Assembly: GCA_021234155.1 (NCBI GenBank)
Contig: JAJEKV010000035.1
Location: 4,230,224 to 4,294,223 of the forward strand
DNA length: 64,000 bases
Direction: 5' to 3'
Origin: Isoetes taiwanensis
Taxonomy: Eukaryota > Streptophyta > Lycopodiopsida > Isoetales > Isoetaceae
Below are positions 49,499 through 59,282 of the stretch, piece after piece. A program made the translations under genes and the position numbers. A model generated the notes under the pieces. It saw only the letters and a list, made by a program, of their open reading frames with translations. It ran no database searches and had not been told where the DNA came from. Every line of letters begins with the position of its first letter. Within the stretch, counting starts at the first letter, position 1.

Positions 49499-49773
49499 AC
49501 CCCAGTTCTAGAGTGTTATCCGCCTTAACAACCTGAGCCCGAGAGTTTTATGGTAGTTTTATGGTGGTTTTCATAACAAGCTAGGTGTTTATGGCCATTT
49601 CACATAACAAACTAGGTGTTTATGGGCTTTTTAATGTGTTACTGGTGGGTAATACCATGGATCTCATCATTGAAACTTGAGTGTCAGATTGTTAAGGGAT
49701 CAAGCTTGGTGATGATTCCCATTAAGGATCCACCCTTTTGGTGTGTTTCCAAAATACAATATCAAGTAGTACA

Positions 49774-50479
49774 TAAGCCAGAAATGCTCGTTGTTTGAAA
49801 GGAAAGCAACATTGTTTGTCTGCTATATATAAACAAGATCACAAATATTATTAGTCAGCTCCAAAATTTTAGGTTCCTGCATTTATCTGTAAGCATTTAT
49901 ATAATATTTCTTATGCATGACAGTTGAAGGCATATTTAAATATTGATTAAAATTAACATCCATAAGTCCCTTCTTTACAGGTAAATGGCGAAATTGTCAG
50001 TCTAGAATCTAAGATGCCAAATAAGCACAATTTCATTAAAATGAGAAGTTTCGTGATTCCAATTAGGGACGAAAATCCTTTTTAGTCCATTTTATGGCGA
50101 TTTTTTGAGCAATTATGGCGCCATTTAGCAAAAAAATGCATCTAAAAGTGCCATTTATTGGCGCCATTAAAAATACTAACAGTGCATATAATGAAGCTAA
50201 AGAAACATGAGATCACAAAATCAGTAAAAATTTCTAAATTCATAGATTTGCATATCCATAACTTTGCCAGAACAGGCAAGGACTCGGAAGAGATAGTCTG
50301 TTTACAAAAGTATTATTGTACAATTTACATTATAATCACAAAAAAAATTCAGGCTATGCAGCAGGATCAGGTTCCGCATCGCCAGTGCCATGGCTAGAAG
50401 AAGCACCCATAGGATCTCCTTGAAAGCTCTCGAACGCTATGGCAGTAAAATTGGGATCATCAAGAATATCCAGATTGAA
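49774..50479. other. 3' flank of the ParB/methylase-like gene with half-palindromes
   Basis: No ORF of note. ATTATGGCGCCATTTAG (50112-50128) and TTATTGGCGCCATTAA (50155-50170) are shortened versions of the 22-bp palindrome described at 53.8-56.7 kb. Confidence 0.5.
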
Positions 50480-53400
50480 TTATGTATTCTTGATCACGTC
50501 ATAGTCCACATCGGGTTGACCTTCAGGTATCACTGGATTTGGTGGATCTACAACTTCTTCAACAACAGCACCTTGTCTCTCTGTCACAGGAACTGCTGCA
50601 ATGATAGGATTTAGGAGGCGGTCAAGCCTACCAAGAATGCCCTGTAGGCACTTGTGCTTAGCCGGATCACTTTCGAACACAATGCAAAATCTCTTATTCA
50701 TTAATGAAGCCCGGCCAAACGAACCACAGGAGAAGTAATCAAACACTCCTGTTCCTGGCAGTACCATTTTCTGCACGAGATAGGAGCATGTGGCAGGCCC
50801 CAGCTGGTTTCTCATGATTACGTCCCCTGGCAAGCCTTGCCAACTGTACCTGAATCTGCTGTTGCAGAGCTTCCCGGCCATAGCCTCGGTCTCCCCGTCT
50901 GCGTCTTCTTCATTAGGTACCGGAACTGGAGGCAGTTCTTGAGGATGATCGGCAAACGAGAATGTGAGGTCAATGTCATCGACAGGATCACCAGCTGTAG
51001 CCTGAATTTTTGTGGCGTACACTAGTGCATGGGGCTCCTGAACTCCTGTGGTAGGCGGGTTCTGGTATTCGTCCTCATACATGCCAATAAAGACTCTGGA
51101 TCTGGAATCCAGATTATCCAAAACAGATGAAATCAACACATTATGCTCTGGCCTTGCAAAGCACACTATCCAGAAAGAATTAGCTGTGGTGTTCTTTACA
51201 GCTGTATTAAAAAAGTTAGATAGTGTGGTTGTGTCCCACATTGGAGTTATGCCTCTAGTGTCCAGGACTATCAAGGATACTGGTACAGGAGTGCAAACAA
51301 CTTGCCCCCTGCTGTCTGTTAGTTCAACTTCGCAACGGAAGTCTTCAATATCCTCTCTCTGCAAGACAGCATTGCGTATAAATCTTGCCAAGGCAGGTGG
51401 CACATTACCAAAAACTCCTTCCTTGGTCACTCCAACTTCAACCCACTTACTATGCAAGGTGGCCATGGAAATCAAGTCGGTATCCTCGAAGCCCGCCACG
51501 GCAGTACTGAGATCAGTGAAGGATGTGAGCTTCTTCGGAAAATTATCCTTCACATATTCAAAAATCTCCTTTTTCAAGAAAGATATAGATCATAGTGTCT
51601 TTGCCCTTGTCTTGAAGAATTGCTTACCTGTATAATCACTGGTGACCTTGACGAAGGTCTTCCCATCCAGCACTTCCTGGAACAAAACCCGACAGTCTTC
51701 ATAGTCGAGACCCCTCATGCACCTCAGGCAGGTCCGACTGAAGTAGTCAGAATCTTTTGCCCAGTTACAGGTAATAGTTTGTCCCTTGTTGTCTTTTAGC
51801 TTGCCAGATTTCCACAAGTTCCATAGGGACATGAATAACTGAAAAATATCCTCTGGCACGAAGACCCACTGGTTGAAATCTTTTGGATGCTTACCACGCA
51901 TGGTAACTTCAGCCAAAGCCAAATAACGCTGGAAACAACAAGAAGTGAAATTTAATGAGGAAATGGCGTGGCGCCATTTCCTCATTAAATGGCGCCACAG
52001 CGCCATTTGCTAATCTTGCCAACAATTACAACAGTATGTACCTTGTATGGTTCTGAGCGTGACTGCCCATGTCCCGATGGATCAGGCTTCCCGTATAGAG
52101 CATATTGTTGTCGCAGGTGGGTTATGTTATCAATGAAGGGCTCTTTGAAAATAGTCTTGGCAGCGATATCATTGACTTCACAACTGAGCTGCAGGCATTC
52201 TTGCTCGTTGACTGTGCCAGATAAGACTCGACAATTCCGTTCAAGATAAATCTTTGACATTTGCTCTTGGGACTTTGCTGTGCTGAGTCTTTTACATACA
52301 AGCTGAGAAGCCATAACTGAGTGATTGCCATTCACTATATAATAGTGCATCCCCATGAGGTCATCCTCGGTTTTCCAAGGGGCCAGTTTGTTTGTGAGGG
52401 GATTGAATGGAATCACATCAGCGGGAGTGAACACTGGATGTGGGTCTCTCTGAAAGGACTCCACTAACGTTTTGACGCGCTCCATATTCCTTGGCCTAGA
52501 TGTCAGATTTGCTGGCCATTGATATAGTTTGAACACGTTTATCTTTTTTATAAATGTGATACCCAGAGGAAACAGATGCCGGTGGTCAAAGATTTTTTGC
52601 AGTGTATTCTTTGCCGTCTTTTCCTCTTCTGACCTTTCCACCTTAAGATTTGCAGGCACCTCGAGCAAGTGCTGAGCTATTCTTAATGTAAGCCTGCGCT
52701 CCTTGGGCTTCACGGTGGTGACCCTTTTGGCCGGTGTGCCTGCAGAATCCTGGATATGTGATGGGCTTGGAGGAACTTCACCACCACTTCTGGCCTGCTC
52801 GTCGCTCCTCTCCGTCCGTCTTGGACTTCTAGCAGGACTAGGAGTCTGAGTCTGTCTTCTTTGCTTTTTAGGTTTCCTATCCTTCTCAGAGGTCTCTAGC
52901 CTGTGCTTCTTCTTCTTCTTTTTCCCTTCCATTTCCTCTGTCTCCACTTCCTTTCCCTCCTTTCCTTCCTTCTGCCCTTTCCCGTCCCTTTCCTTTTCTT
53001 TCTTTTCCTTCTTTTCCCTCTTTTCTTTCTTTTCCTTCTCAGGATCTTTGTGATCCTTTCTCTTAACTTTCCCCTTGCCCGCCGCCTTTCCTTCCTCAGT
53101 TTCCTGGCCAACATCCTCAGTAGCAGATGAGGAGTCATTTTTGGCTGCAGCTGCAGCTGCCTCCTTAGTTTGTTTTGTCTTCTTCACCTTCTTGTTTTTA
53201 GCGGTAGTGTCCTGATAATGGCCGGGTTTTTCTGCTGGGCTAATGCCTTGACAACGAATAAAGGCGAGTTTTTCGACTCGTTCATACGATTGCAAAGAAT
53301 CATAAAGCCCCTCAAGATTTCTTGTGGACCTTTGATGTCAGCTTCTTCAAAGCTGTTGTACGATGGCAGCGCCCAGCCTTGCTTCTTTGCCGAACCAGCT

Positions 53401-55236
53401 ATATTTGCAATACTAGCAGACATTACAGTGGGATCATAAAACTTCCAGTCCACATAGTAGACAATTATTCTCTGCTGCATAGTATCCTCAAGGACCACCC
53501 GGATCCAATCATCGCGACCGCTCTTGGTAACCATCTTCATGTGGACCAAGATACCCGGCTGGTAAATTCCGGCTGATTCTACAGCAGTCTCCTTTATAAG
53601 CAGGCAGAGCTCTCATCTGCAGTCTCCTTTCGAGCCTGTAGGAGCAGAGGTGCTCACCCGCATTATTTCCATACACCAGTTCCTGTCTGTCAGCATGATA
53701 GTCTGGTCGAATTGAAATTGTGTTTCCGGACGTAATATAGCTGCAACAAAGAGGCATCAGTACGAAGAGGCATCAGTAACTCTGGTTTTAACAAGCAGGC
53801 AGACCAGATGACTAGGCAAATGGCGCCATGGCGCCATTTGCATCTGAGTCCAGTGCATAAGCACATGGAAGCAGTTCGAATGCATTTCCCTGCGTTTGGT
53901 CGCAGAGGCCTCCACCCAGTCCGAGCCCCTCCCCTTCGCAATATTCGAGGAAGATGGTTCGAAGGAGAGTGGCTCTGACTGGGTAGAGGCATCTGCGACT
54001 TGTAGGAGAGTGCACTACAGAACGCAACACAATGAGAAGAAATCTACCAAGCAAATGGCGCGATGGCGCCATTTGGTTGGTAGATTGGTTCTTATTGCTA
54101 ATACATATGTCAATGCTTCTGTGTTTATGCACTGGACTGATGCAAATGGCGCCATTTGCCTACACGTCTGGTTTTAACAAGCAGGCAGACACTCAGTTGT
54201 ATAGGCAAATGGCGCCATGGCGCCATTTGCATCTGAGTCCAGTGCATAAGCACATGGAAGCGCTCAATGCATTGCTCTGCGAGCCTGGTGGCCCATTCAT
54301 TCCCGATCCCCCTCCCTATTCGCAATATTCGAGGAAGATGGTTCGAAGGAGAGTGGCTCTGACTGGGTCGAGGCACCTGCGACTCGTAGGAGAGTGCACT
54401 ACAGAACGCAACACAATGAGAAGCAATCTACCAAGCAAATGGCGCGATGGCGCCATTTGGTTGGTAGATTGGTTCTTATTGCTAATACATATGTGAATGC
54501 TTCTGTGTTTATACACTGGACTGATGCAAATGGCGCCATGGCGCCATTTGCCTCTGAGTCCGATGCAAAAATACATGGAAGCAGTTTGACTGCATTTCCC
54601 TGCGTTTGGTCGCAGAGGCCTCCACCCAGTCCGAGCCCCTCCCCTTCGCAATATTCGAGGAAGATGGTTCGAAGGAGAGTAGCTCGGACTGGGTGGAGGC
54701 ACCTGCAACCCGCAATAGGAGAATGCACTAGAGAACGCGACACAATAAGAAGCAATCTACCAAGCAAATGGCTCCATGCCATTTACTTGGTAGATTGCTT
54801 CTTACTGCTAATACATATGCGAATGCTTCCATTAGTGTTTATGGACTGGACTCAGATACAAATGGCGCCATACCAACAACAAGACCATAAAGTAAGCTAA
54901 TAGGCATCTAAATGGCGCCAGGACGCCATTTGCCAACAACAAGACCCTAAAGTAAGGTAATATGCATCCAATGGCGCCATAGCGCCATTTGCGAACAACA
55001 AGACCTTAAAGTAAGCTCAGGCATCCAAATGGCGCTTGCCAACAACAAGACTCCTAAAATAAGCTACCAGGCATCTAAATGGCGCGGTGGCGCCATTTGC
55101 CAACAACAAGACCAAAGAGTAAGCTAAGATATCCAAATGGAAACGAAACAATGCAAGTAGATGACATACCTGTGCCTTGCGGGGCGCTAGCCGCTGTCTC
55201 CACATTCTGAGGAGCTCCAGAATTGTCGATTTCCAT
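50480..55236 (-). CDS. ParB-like / degenerate beta-class DNA-methylase-like protein, multi-exon
   Basis: Tentative exons (minus): 55236-55170, 53740-53658, 53591-52042, 51928 to about 51647, 51568-50480 (stop 50480-50482), about 1,000 aa. The N-terminus (MEIDNSGAPQNVE) is followed by an unassigned domain (GRDDWIRVVLEDTMQQRI, YYVDWKFYD), a Lys/Glu-rich tract coded at 53140-52890, and a ParB/sulfiredoxin-like domain (VFTPADVIPFNPL … YYIVNGNHSVMASQLV; NGNHS at 52336-52319). A methylase-like part then has LIVLDTRGITPMWD where beta-class N6/N4 methylases have DPPY, SFWIVCFARPEHNVL, and VFDYFSCGSFG where they have D-x-F-x-G-x-G. Both catalytic boxes are altered, so activity is doubtful. A one-base frame change near 53340-53300 and an awkward junction at 51646-51569 may mark decay, sequence error or missed introns. 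GT-AG introns argue against bacterial contamination. Confidence 0.65.
51929..52041 (-). other. Intron of the ParB/methylase-like gene carrying two palindrome copies
   Basis: Donor AAG/GTACAT and acceptor TTTCCAG. It contains AAATGGCG-TGGCGCCATTT (51961 onward) and AAATGGCGCC-ACA-GCGCCATTT (about 51987-52009) separated by 8 bases that extend the inverted repeat (AAATGAGG/CCTCATTAA). Confidence 0.75.
53818..54850. repeat. Tandem array of foldback units bounded by 22-bp palindromes (first intron of the ParB-like gene)
   Basis: Roughly 2.5-3 head-to-tail units starting at 53818, 54207 and 54528. Each starts with a palindrome (arms AAATGGCGCC and GGCGCCATTT, centre AT), then GAGTCCAGTGCATAAGCACA, a G+C-rich hairpin (GGCCTCCACCCAGTCCGAGC against GGCTCTGACTGGGTAGAGGC), a palindrome variant with CG centre flanked by CTACCAAG/TTGGTAG (54053-54074, 54437-54458), and TGTTTATGCACTGGACTGATG. 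The last is the inverted complement of the unit start. Each unit is therefore one large imperfect inverted repeat of 320-390 bp. Further copies follow at 54859, 54910, 54969 and 55077. No ORF is supported. Confidence 0.9.
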
Positions 55237-56088
55237 TTCGAGCGCCTTGATTTTGGCCCGGAAACTGGTGTGTAGCTTGATGGGGTAAGGCGCTGAACTG
55301 TTAGGGAAATGGCACCAGAAAACACTGAAAATAGAGGCCAAAAAAAGGTTGCTCGAGACGCTGGGCGCTGGCGGCTAAGATCGAGGCGCTGAGAGCTGGA
55401 ATAAAAAACGAAAAAAAACAAATGAGGTCCTCCAGAAAAACAATGAGGCATAACTAACTTTGGCACCGGGCCGCTCGCTGTACTACACAGCGACCAACTA
55501 GAACAATGATGGCGCCCAGCGCCCATGCCCGCCCGTATGCCCGCCCCATGCCCGTGGCGGTCCAGTATATGCTCGCCTAAATTTGAACTTTCAAATTCGA
55601 ATATTTCCCGCCCTTCCGCCCGCCCACCCAAATTTGAACATAAAATTTAAAAATCCCGCCCGTAATTTGAAAACTTGCCACCTGTGCAATTAACATAAAA
55701 TTCAAAATTCCCGCCCGTAAATTGAAATTTGACTACCACCTGTCCAAATTTGAATCGTCCGGTTTTAAAATTGTACTTTGCATTTAAAGCTCTCTCTTTG
55801 TCGCCGTTCTCCCTCTTAAAGCTACCATGGCACGACCGCGGATGTTTTCGCACCGGTTCAGCGCTTCGAATCCGCTTCGTTTTTCTGCCGCGCGATAAGT
55901 ATTCTTTCTCGAGCCTAGGCGAGAAACTTTGCAAAGCGCATCGTCTTTGTCGGTTGCTTTCTTCTTAAGCTCCACGAAATCCTGTGTGATTCTTGGCGCT
56001 TTCTTCTTGGCGCTCAGTTCTCTGCGAATTCATCTGCTAGGATCAACTTGTTTTTCCTGTTCCATCTACTGCTCCAGTACATACCACT
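55237..56088. promoter_or_regulatory. Divergent intergenic region between the ParB-like gene and the DUF8039-type gene
   Basis: Start codons at 55236 (minus) and 56089 (plus) face away from each other. The region has many CCCGCCC and AAATTTGAA words (55560-55760) and no perfect 22-bp palindrome. A shared promoter is inferred from geometry only. Confidence 0.4.
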
Positions 56089-57406
56089 ATGGATCTATCT
56101 AATATCAAGTAAGTCCACTATTTCTGGTAGGAATTATGTTCTATTGCTGCCATGTGTATAGCGTGTTCAAATGCTGATATTCATACTGCTAGGACACTAA
56201 GAACCTTGGTTTCAATTGAAAAGTTGGCATGGGGTGCCCATGTTATGCATGCCTGCTCTTATTGACACATATACAACAATGGGAGCAAGAATGCATAACA
56301 TAGGCACCTCGTGTAGATTTTGTGATGGAGCTAAGCCAAATCGCCCCATGGCACCCACTTGGATCAAATGGCGCCAGGGCGCCATTCTGTTCCAAATACA
56401 CCACTAAAATGGTGTTGGTCTAAATGGCGCCATAGCGCCATTCGGTTGAAATGGTGCAAAGTCGAAATGGTGTAAATTTGGAGCCAAATGGAGCCATGGC
56501 GCCATTTGGTCGAAATGGTGCACTTGGATCAAATGGCGCCATGGCGCCATTTGTTCCAAATTCACACCTATGAATTTGCCATAGGTGTGACCATTTGTTC
56601 CAAGTGTTCACCAATTCGACCAAATGGCGCCATGGCGCCATTTAGCTCCAAATTTACACCAAAATTTATTCTTTTGTACTAAATGGCACCATTTTTGCTT
56701 GTTTATTGCTTATTTTTCGTCTAATTCATATGTTCTAAAAAGTGTCGCCTTGCTTGATTGAAACAGGTTCAATTTTCCCCTGTACAACCTATTCATCGGA
56801 AGGACAATTGTTGCCCGGGGCCATATTTTGAATAGAACCACTCTTCATGGGACGGAAATAGATCCTTTAAATGTAGCAATTGAGGTCACGGAGTCCGTGA
56901 TCCCATCGACGGAGCTTCCAGTCCCCTGCGGAGGGGCAGATAACATTGGTGAAGCAGTAGGCACATTCATTCAGTGGCCTAAGAGGGATGTAAAACATGT
57001 TGAGTGCCCCTCAAGTGAAGATACGTCTTCGACATCCCTCAATTTGCCCTCTTCAGAAGAGGATTCATCTAGTAGTCCACCATCTGTCCGTAGCCCGCCG
57101 GACATCAGTTTCACTGCTCACTGTGGTGAACCAAGCAATACAGCAACAAATGAAGAAGACGAGATAGTAGAGGAGATTGGAGGTCATGAGAATCTAGCTG
57201 CCCGCCTTGGTCTCGTGTTGTTTGCCCAAGATGAGACAGCCTACTACCCGCAATGTATCTACTTGGTTTGCCATGCTACATTCTTCACTCCTGCATTGGA
57301 TCTAAATATTCTGAGGCTTAATATAGTCTTTAGTGATCCTCGTGATGCTATAGACGATGAGTTCTTGGGTGTATCAAAGGTCGGGCTTTCAAAGTGGATA
57401 ACATAA
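56089..57406 (+). CDS. Transposon-type protein with DUF8039-like domain (2 exons seen)
   Basis: Exon 1 is 56089-56108 (MDLSNIK, donor AA/GTAAGT) and exon 2 is 56767-57406 (acceptor GAAACAG); phases join to read MDLSNIKFNFPLYNLFIGR. The domain reads RTTLHGTEIDPLNVAIEV … TELPVPCGGADNIGEAVGTF then IQWPKRDV. This is the LHG … LP.PcGG … iGeAvGtfi.WPk pattern of the plant domain I know as DUF8039, common in proteins linked to CACTA-like transposons. A Ser/Glu-rich acidic linker (residues about 80-135) and a second conserved-looking block (LAARLGLVLFAQDETAYYPQ) follow. The stop after KWIT may be premature, since protein-like sequence continues downstream. The gene is divergent from the ParB-like gene and also has palindromes in its first intron. 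Confidence 0.6.
56340..56700. repeat. Cluster of 22-bp palindromes in the first intron of the DUF8039-type gene
   Basis: Copies near 56367, 56422, 56485, 56531 and 56622, plus a half-site near 56683. Two (56531, 56622) have the exact arms AAATGGCGCC/GGCGCCATTT with AT centre; the others have one to three changes, often paired (for example centre AGG or ATA). Linkers carry AAATGGTG and CCAAATTTACACC words. Confidence 0.9.
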
Positions 57407-58381
57407 TAGATCCAACGGAAACCAAAATATCGTCATGTCATGCTTGTCTTTGAGAGGCCTCTAGCTAACAAATCCTAGTAACACCGGGAGACCCATGATG
57501 TTTTGCTTCATGATGGTAGGACAGGTTTCACAACATTTACAAGCTCGAAATGCTCTCGAACAGATGACTTAGAAGTTGAGTGCTTGGAAGCCGATGTTGT
57601 TGAGAAGCAATTCAAGAGGAAAAGGAAATATACATATGTGAAGAGGGTCAATAGGGAACCAAAGGGGGATAGCAAGGAGGAGAGGATGTGCGCTTCCAAG
57701 TCAATCAAGAGTGCTCTAAAATCAACATGCTGCAAGGACGAATGTGTCAAAAAACTGAGCCGAGAGCAAGTATGTGCCTTAAAAAAAAAATTTATTCTCA
57801 ATCAAGCAGTGCCAGGATTATGCTTGTTTTTGATGTGTTGAGTGTAACTTATACAGGGCAGTCGGAGGCGAAAGTAGTGGTCTCTGGAGTGGAGGTCACA
57901 CCAATTCGATGGCGCTGGGGTTTTAGGAGTTGCTCAGTCTACGTTTTATAGTTGGAGGAAGAGGTTCGAGTTAGGTGGAAAACGGGCGGAGCATGGTAAT
58001 ACAGGCTCTAAGAATCCTAGATCTGTGACACTAGCTACATAAAGTGTGCTTGATACCTTCATTAGTGAGAATGCGGAGAGCATTCCACATAGAAGCAAAA
58101 AAGGAAAGGATGATATAAGGGAGAATGTTCGCAAACTTCCTTCCATCCTTAATAAAAAGAGCATACATATAAAGGAAGTGGGTGCCGTGGTGGAAGAATT
58201 GACAGGAAAGAGTGTAACCTTGCCCTCTTTTTACAATATTTGGAAGAAAGAGTTTCCAGACGTCAGCATAGTAAAAAATACAGCATTCTCCAAGTGTAAC
58301 ATATGTGTAGTCATTGTTGCCTCCCCTAGAGGCAACACCATTTTCATCATTTTTTTCACGTTTGGTGCTGAAGCAAAATAA
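57407..58381 (+). pseudogene. Downstream part of the transposon-type protein, broken frames
   Basis: Protein-like pieces in several frames: HDGRTGFTTFTSSKCSRTDD and FKRKRKYTYVKRVNREPKGD, then STCCKDECVKKLSREQVCAL at 57503-57800, and SENAESIPHRSKKGKDD … LPSILNKKSIHIKEVG, LPSFYNIWKKEFPDV, AFSKCNIC at 58046-58308. The CC-x-x-x-C block followed by a K-C-x-x-C finger resembles eukaryotic transposase-associated proteins, but I cannot name the family. It is probably the C-terminal half of the DUF8039-type gene, decayed or with introns I have not resolved. Sequence at 58382-58890 shows nothing certain. Confidence 0.5.
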
Positions 58382-58892
58382 GGGCTACAATAGATTTCTC
58401 ATGACTTCTACTTCAGGAGGGTATCTTCTGAGTTGCAGGGAGAAATTTGCAGACAAGGGAGAAATTTGCAGACACGCATATGGTGGTTTTCTACATCTAC
58501 AAAAAATAATGATATTACCTTAAACCTTAAGATATTTTTGGATGTTATCTCAAGAAAACCCTAAAAGACCAGTTTACCTTTTTGGACGAACTCGAAGAAG
58601 CTCCAACGAACTGTTATCATGAAGTTCTGCTCCAAATCTGCCGATATCATGCACAGGTATGGATCTAACCATTTCTTGGCGGGATCCAGAAGATGTTTAA
58701 AGAGAAGAGGAAGCCGATTTTGCTCTCTGCGGGTAACAGCATATGATATATGTGCATTCGCCGAATTCAAAACCAAGAATATATTCTGATTGTGAAATTC
58801 CAGTTTTTCTTTCAAGAAGACTCCAAAATGTTTCATGCTATGTTCGGTTTCCAGTAAGCTGATGACTATGGCTGATTCAAGCTGCTCTTAGG

Positions 58893-59038
58893 TGTATTTG
58901 TTTCCGGAATCAAGCAAGGACCTATTGTGTATTCTCCTTAAAATCATTGTTCTGCTGTATTTCGTGTATTTGTTTTCCTGAATCAAGCAAAGACCTATTT
59001 TGCATTCTTCTAAAAATCATTGTTCTGCTGTATTTCCT
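58893..59038. repeat. 75-bp tandem duplication upstream of the LTR-type element
   Basis: GTGTATTTGTTT … GAATCAAGCAAG/AGACCTATT … AAAATCATTGTTCTGCTGTA occurs twice. It could lie in a decayed LTR or leader. Confidence 0.75.
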
Positions 59039-59282
59039 TCAAGAAAAGAAAAAGAAAAATTAATCTACTGTAAGAAAACGTTTACTATTTGTTAGCAAGA
59101 TTGTATCCTTTATGTTCTAGTTCTTAGACTTTATTTCCTTATAGTTTGGGGTTGATCTTCCCTCTAATTAGATCTGGAGGTTCTCACCATAACTTCCTTC
59201 TGAATGTTGGCCAGAGCCAGGTTTTAGGCTAACATCTGTTGGAGGTCCTACCGGGATAGAGCATACCTGGTATTGAAACTCT

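Larger units (their letters stand above)
49213..49773 (+). mobile_element. Degenerate TRIM-like miniature LTR retrotransposon, about 560 bp
   Basis: Two related segments of about 90 bp act as LTRs: 49213-49299 (TGTGGAG … GGATCCACCTTTTTGGTGTG … TAGTGCA) and 49682-49773 (TGTCAGATTG … GGATCCACCCTTTTGGTGTG … TAGTACA). They share TTGGTGATGA, AGGATCCACC and TTTTGGTGTGTT at matching spacing. Seven bases after LTR1 lies TGGTATCAGAGC (49307-49318), the exact complement of the tRNA-iMet 3' end. The interior lacks any gag or pol ORF, as in TRIMs. The polypurine tract and target duplication are not clear, so the boundaries are approximate. Confidence 0.7.

Noticed and set aside
52896-53138. Arg/Lys-rich and Leu/Phe-rich ORFs opposite or beside the Lys/Glu-rich exon
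   Set aside because: Other-frame readings of the low-complexity tract in the ParB-like gene.
53812-54900. Several 80-170 codon ORFs rich in WRHL/APWRHL words
   Set aside because: They arise from the GGCGCCATGG palindromes in an intronic repeat array and occur on both strands in overlapping frames.
50480-55236. Bacterial or phage contamination as the source of the ParB/methylase-like gene
   Set aside because: GT-AG introns, plant-type sequence on both sides and palindromes shared with the neighbouring gene show it is part of the nuclear locus.
58561-58836. 91-codon minus-strand ORF
   Set aside because: No domain, no splice or promoter support, and it lies among transposon debris.
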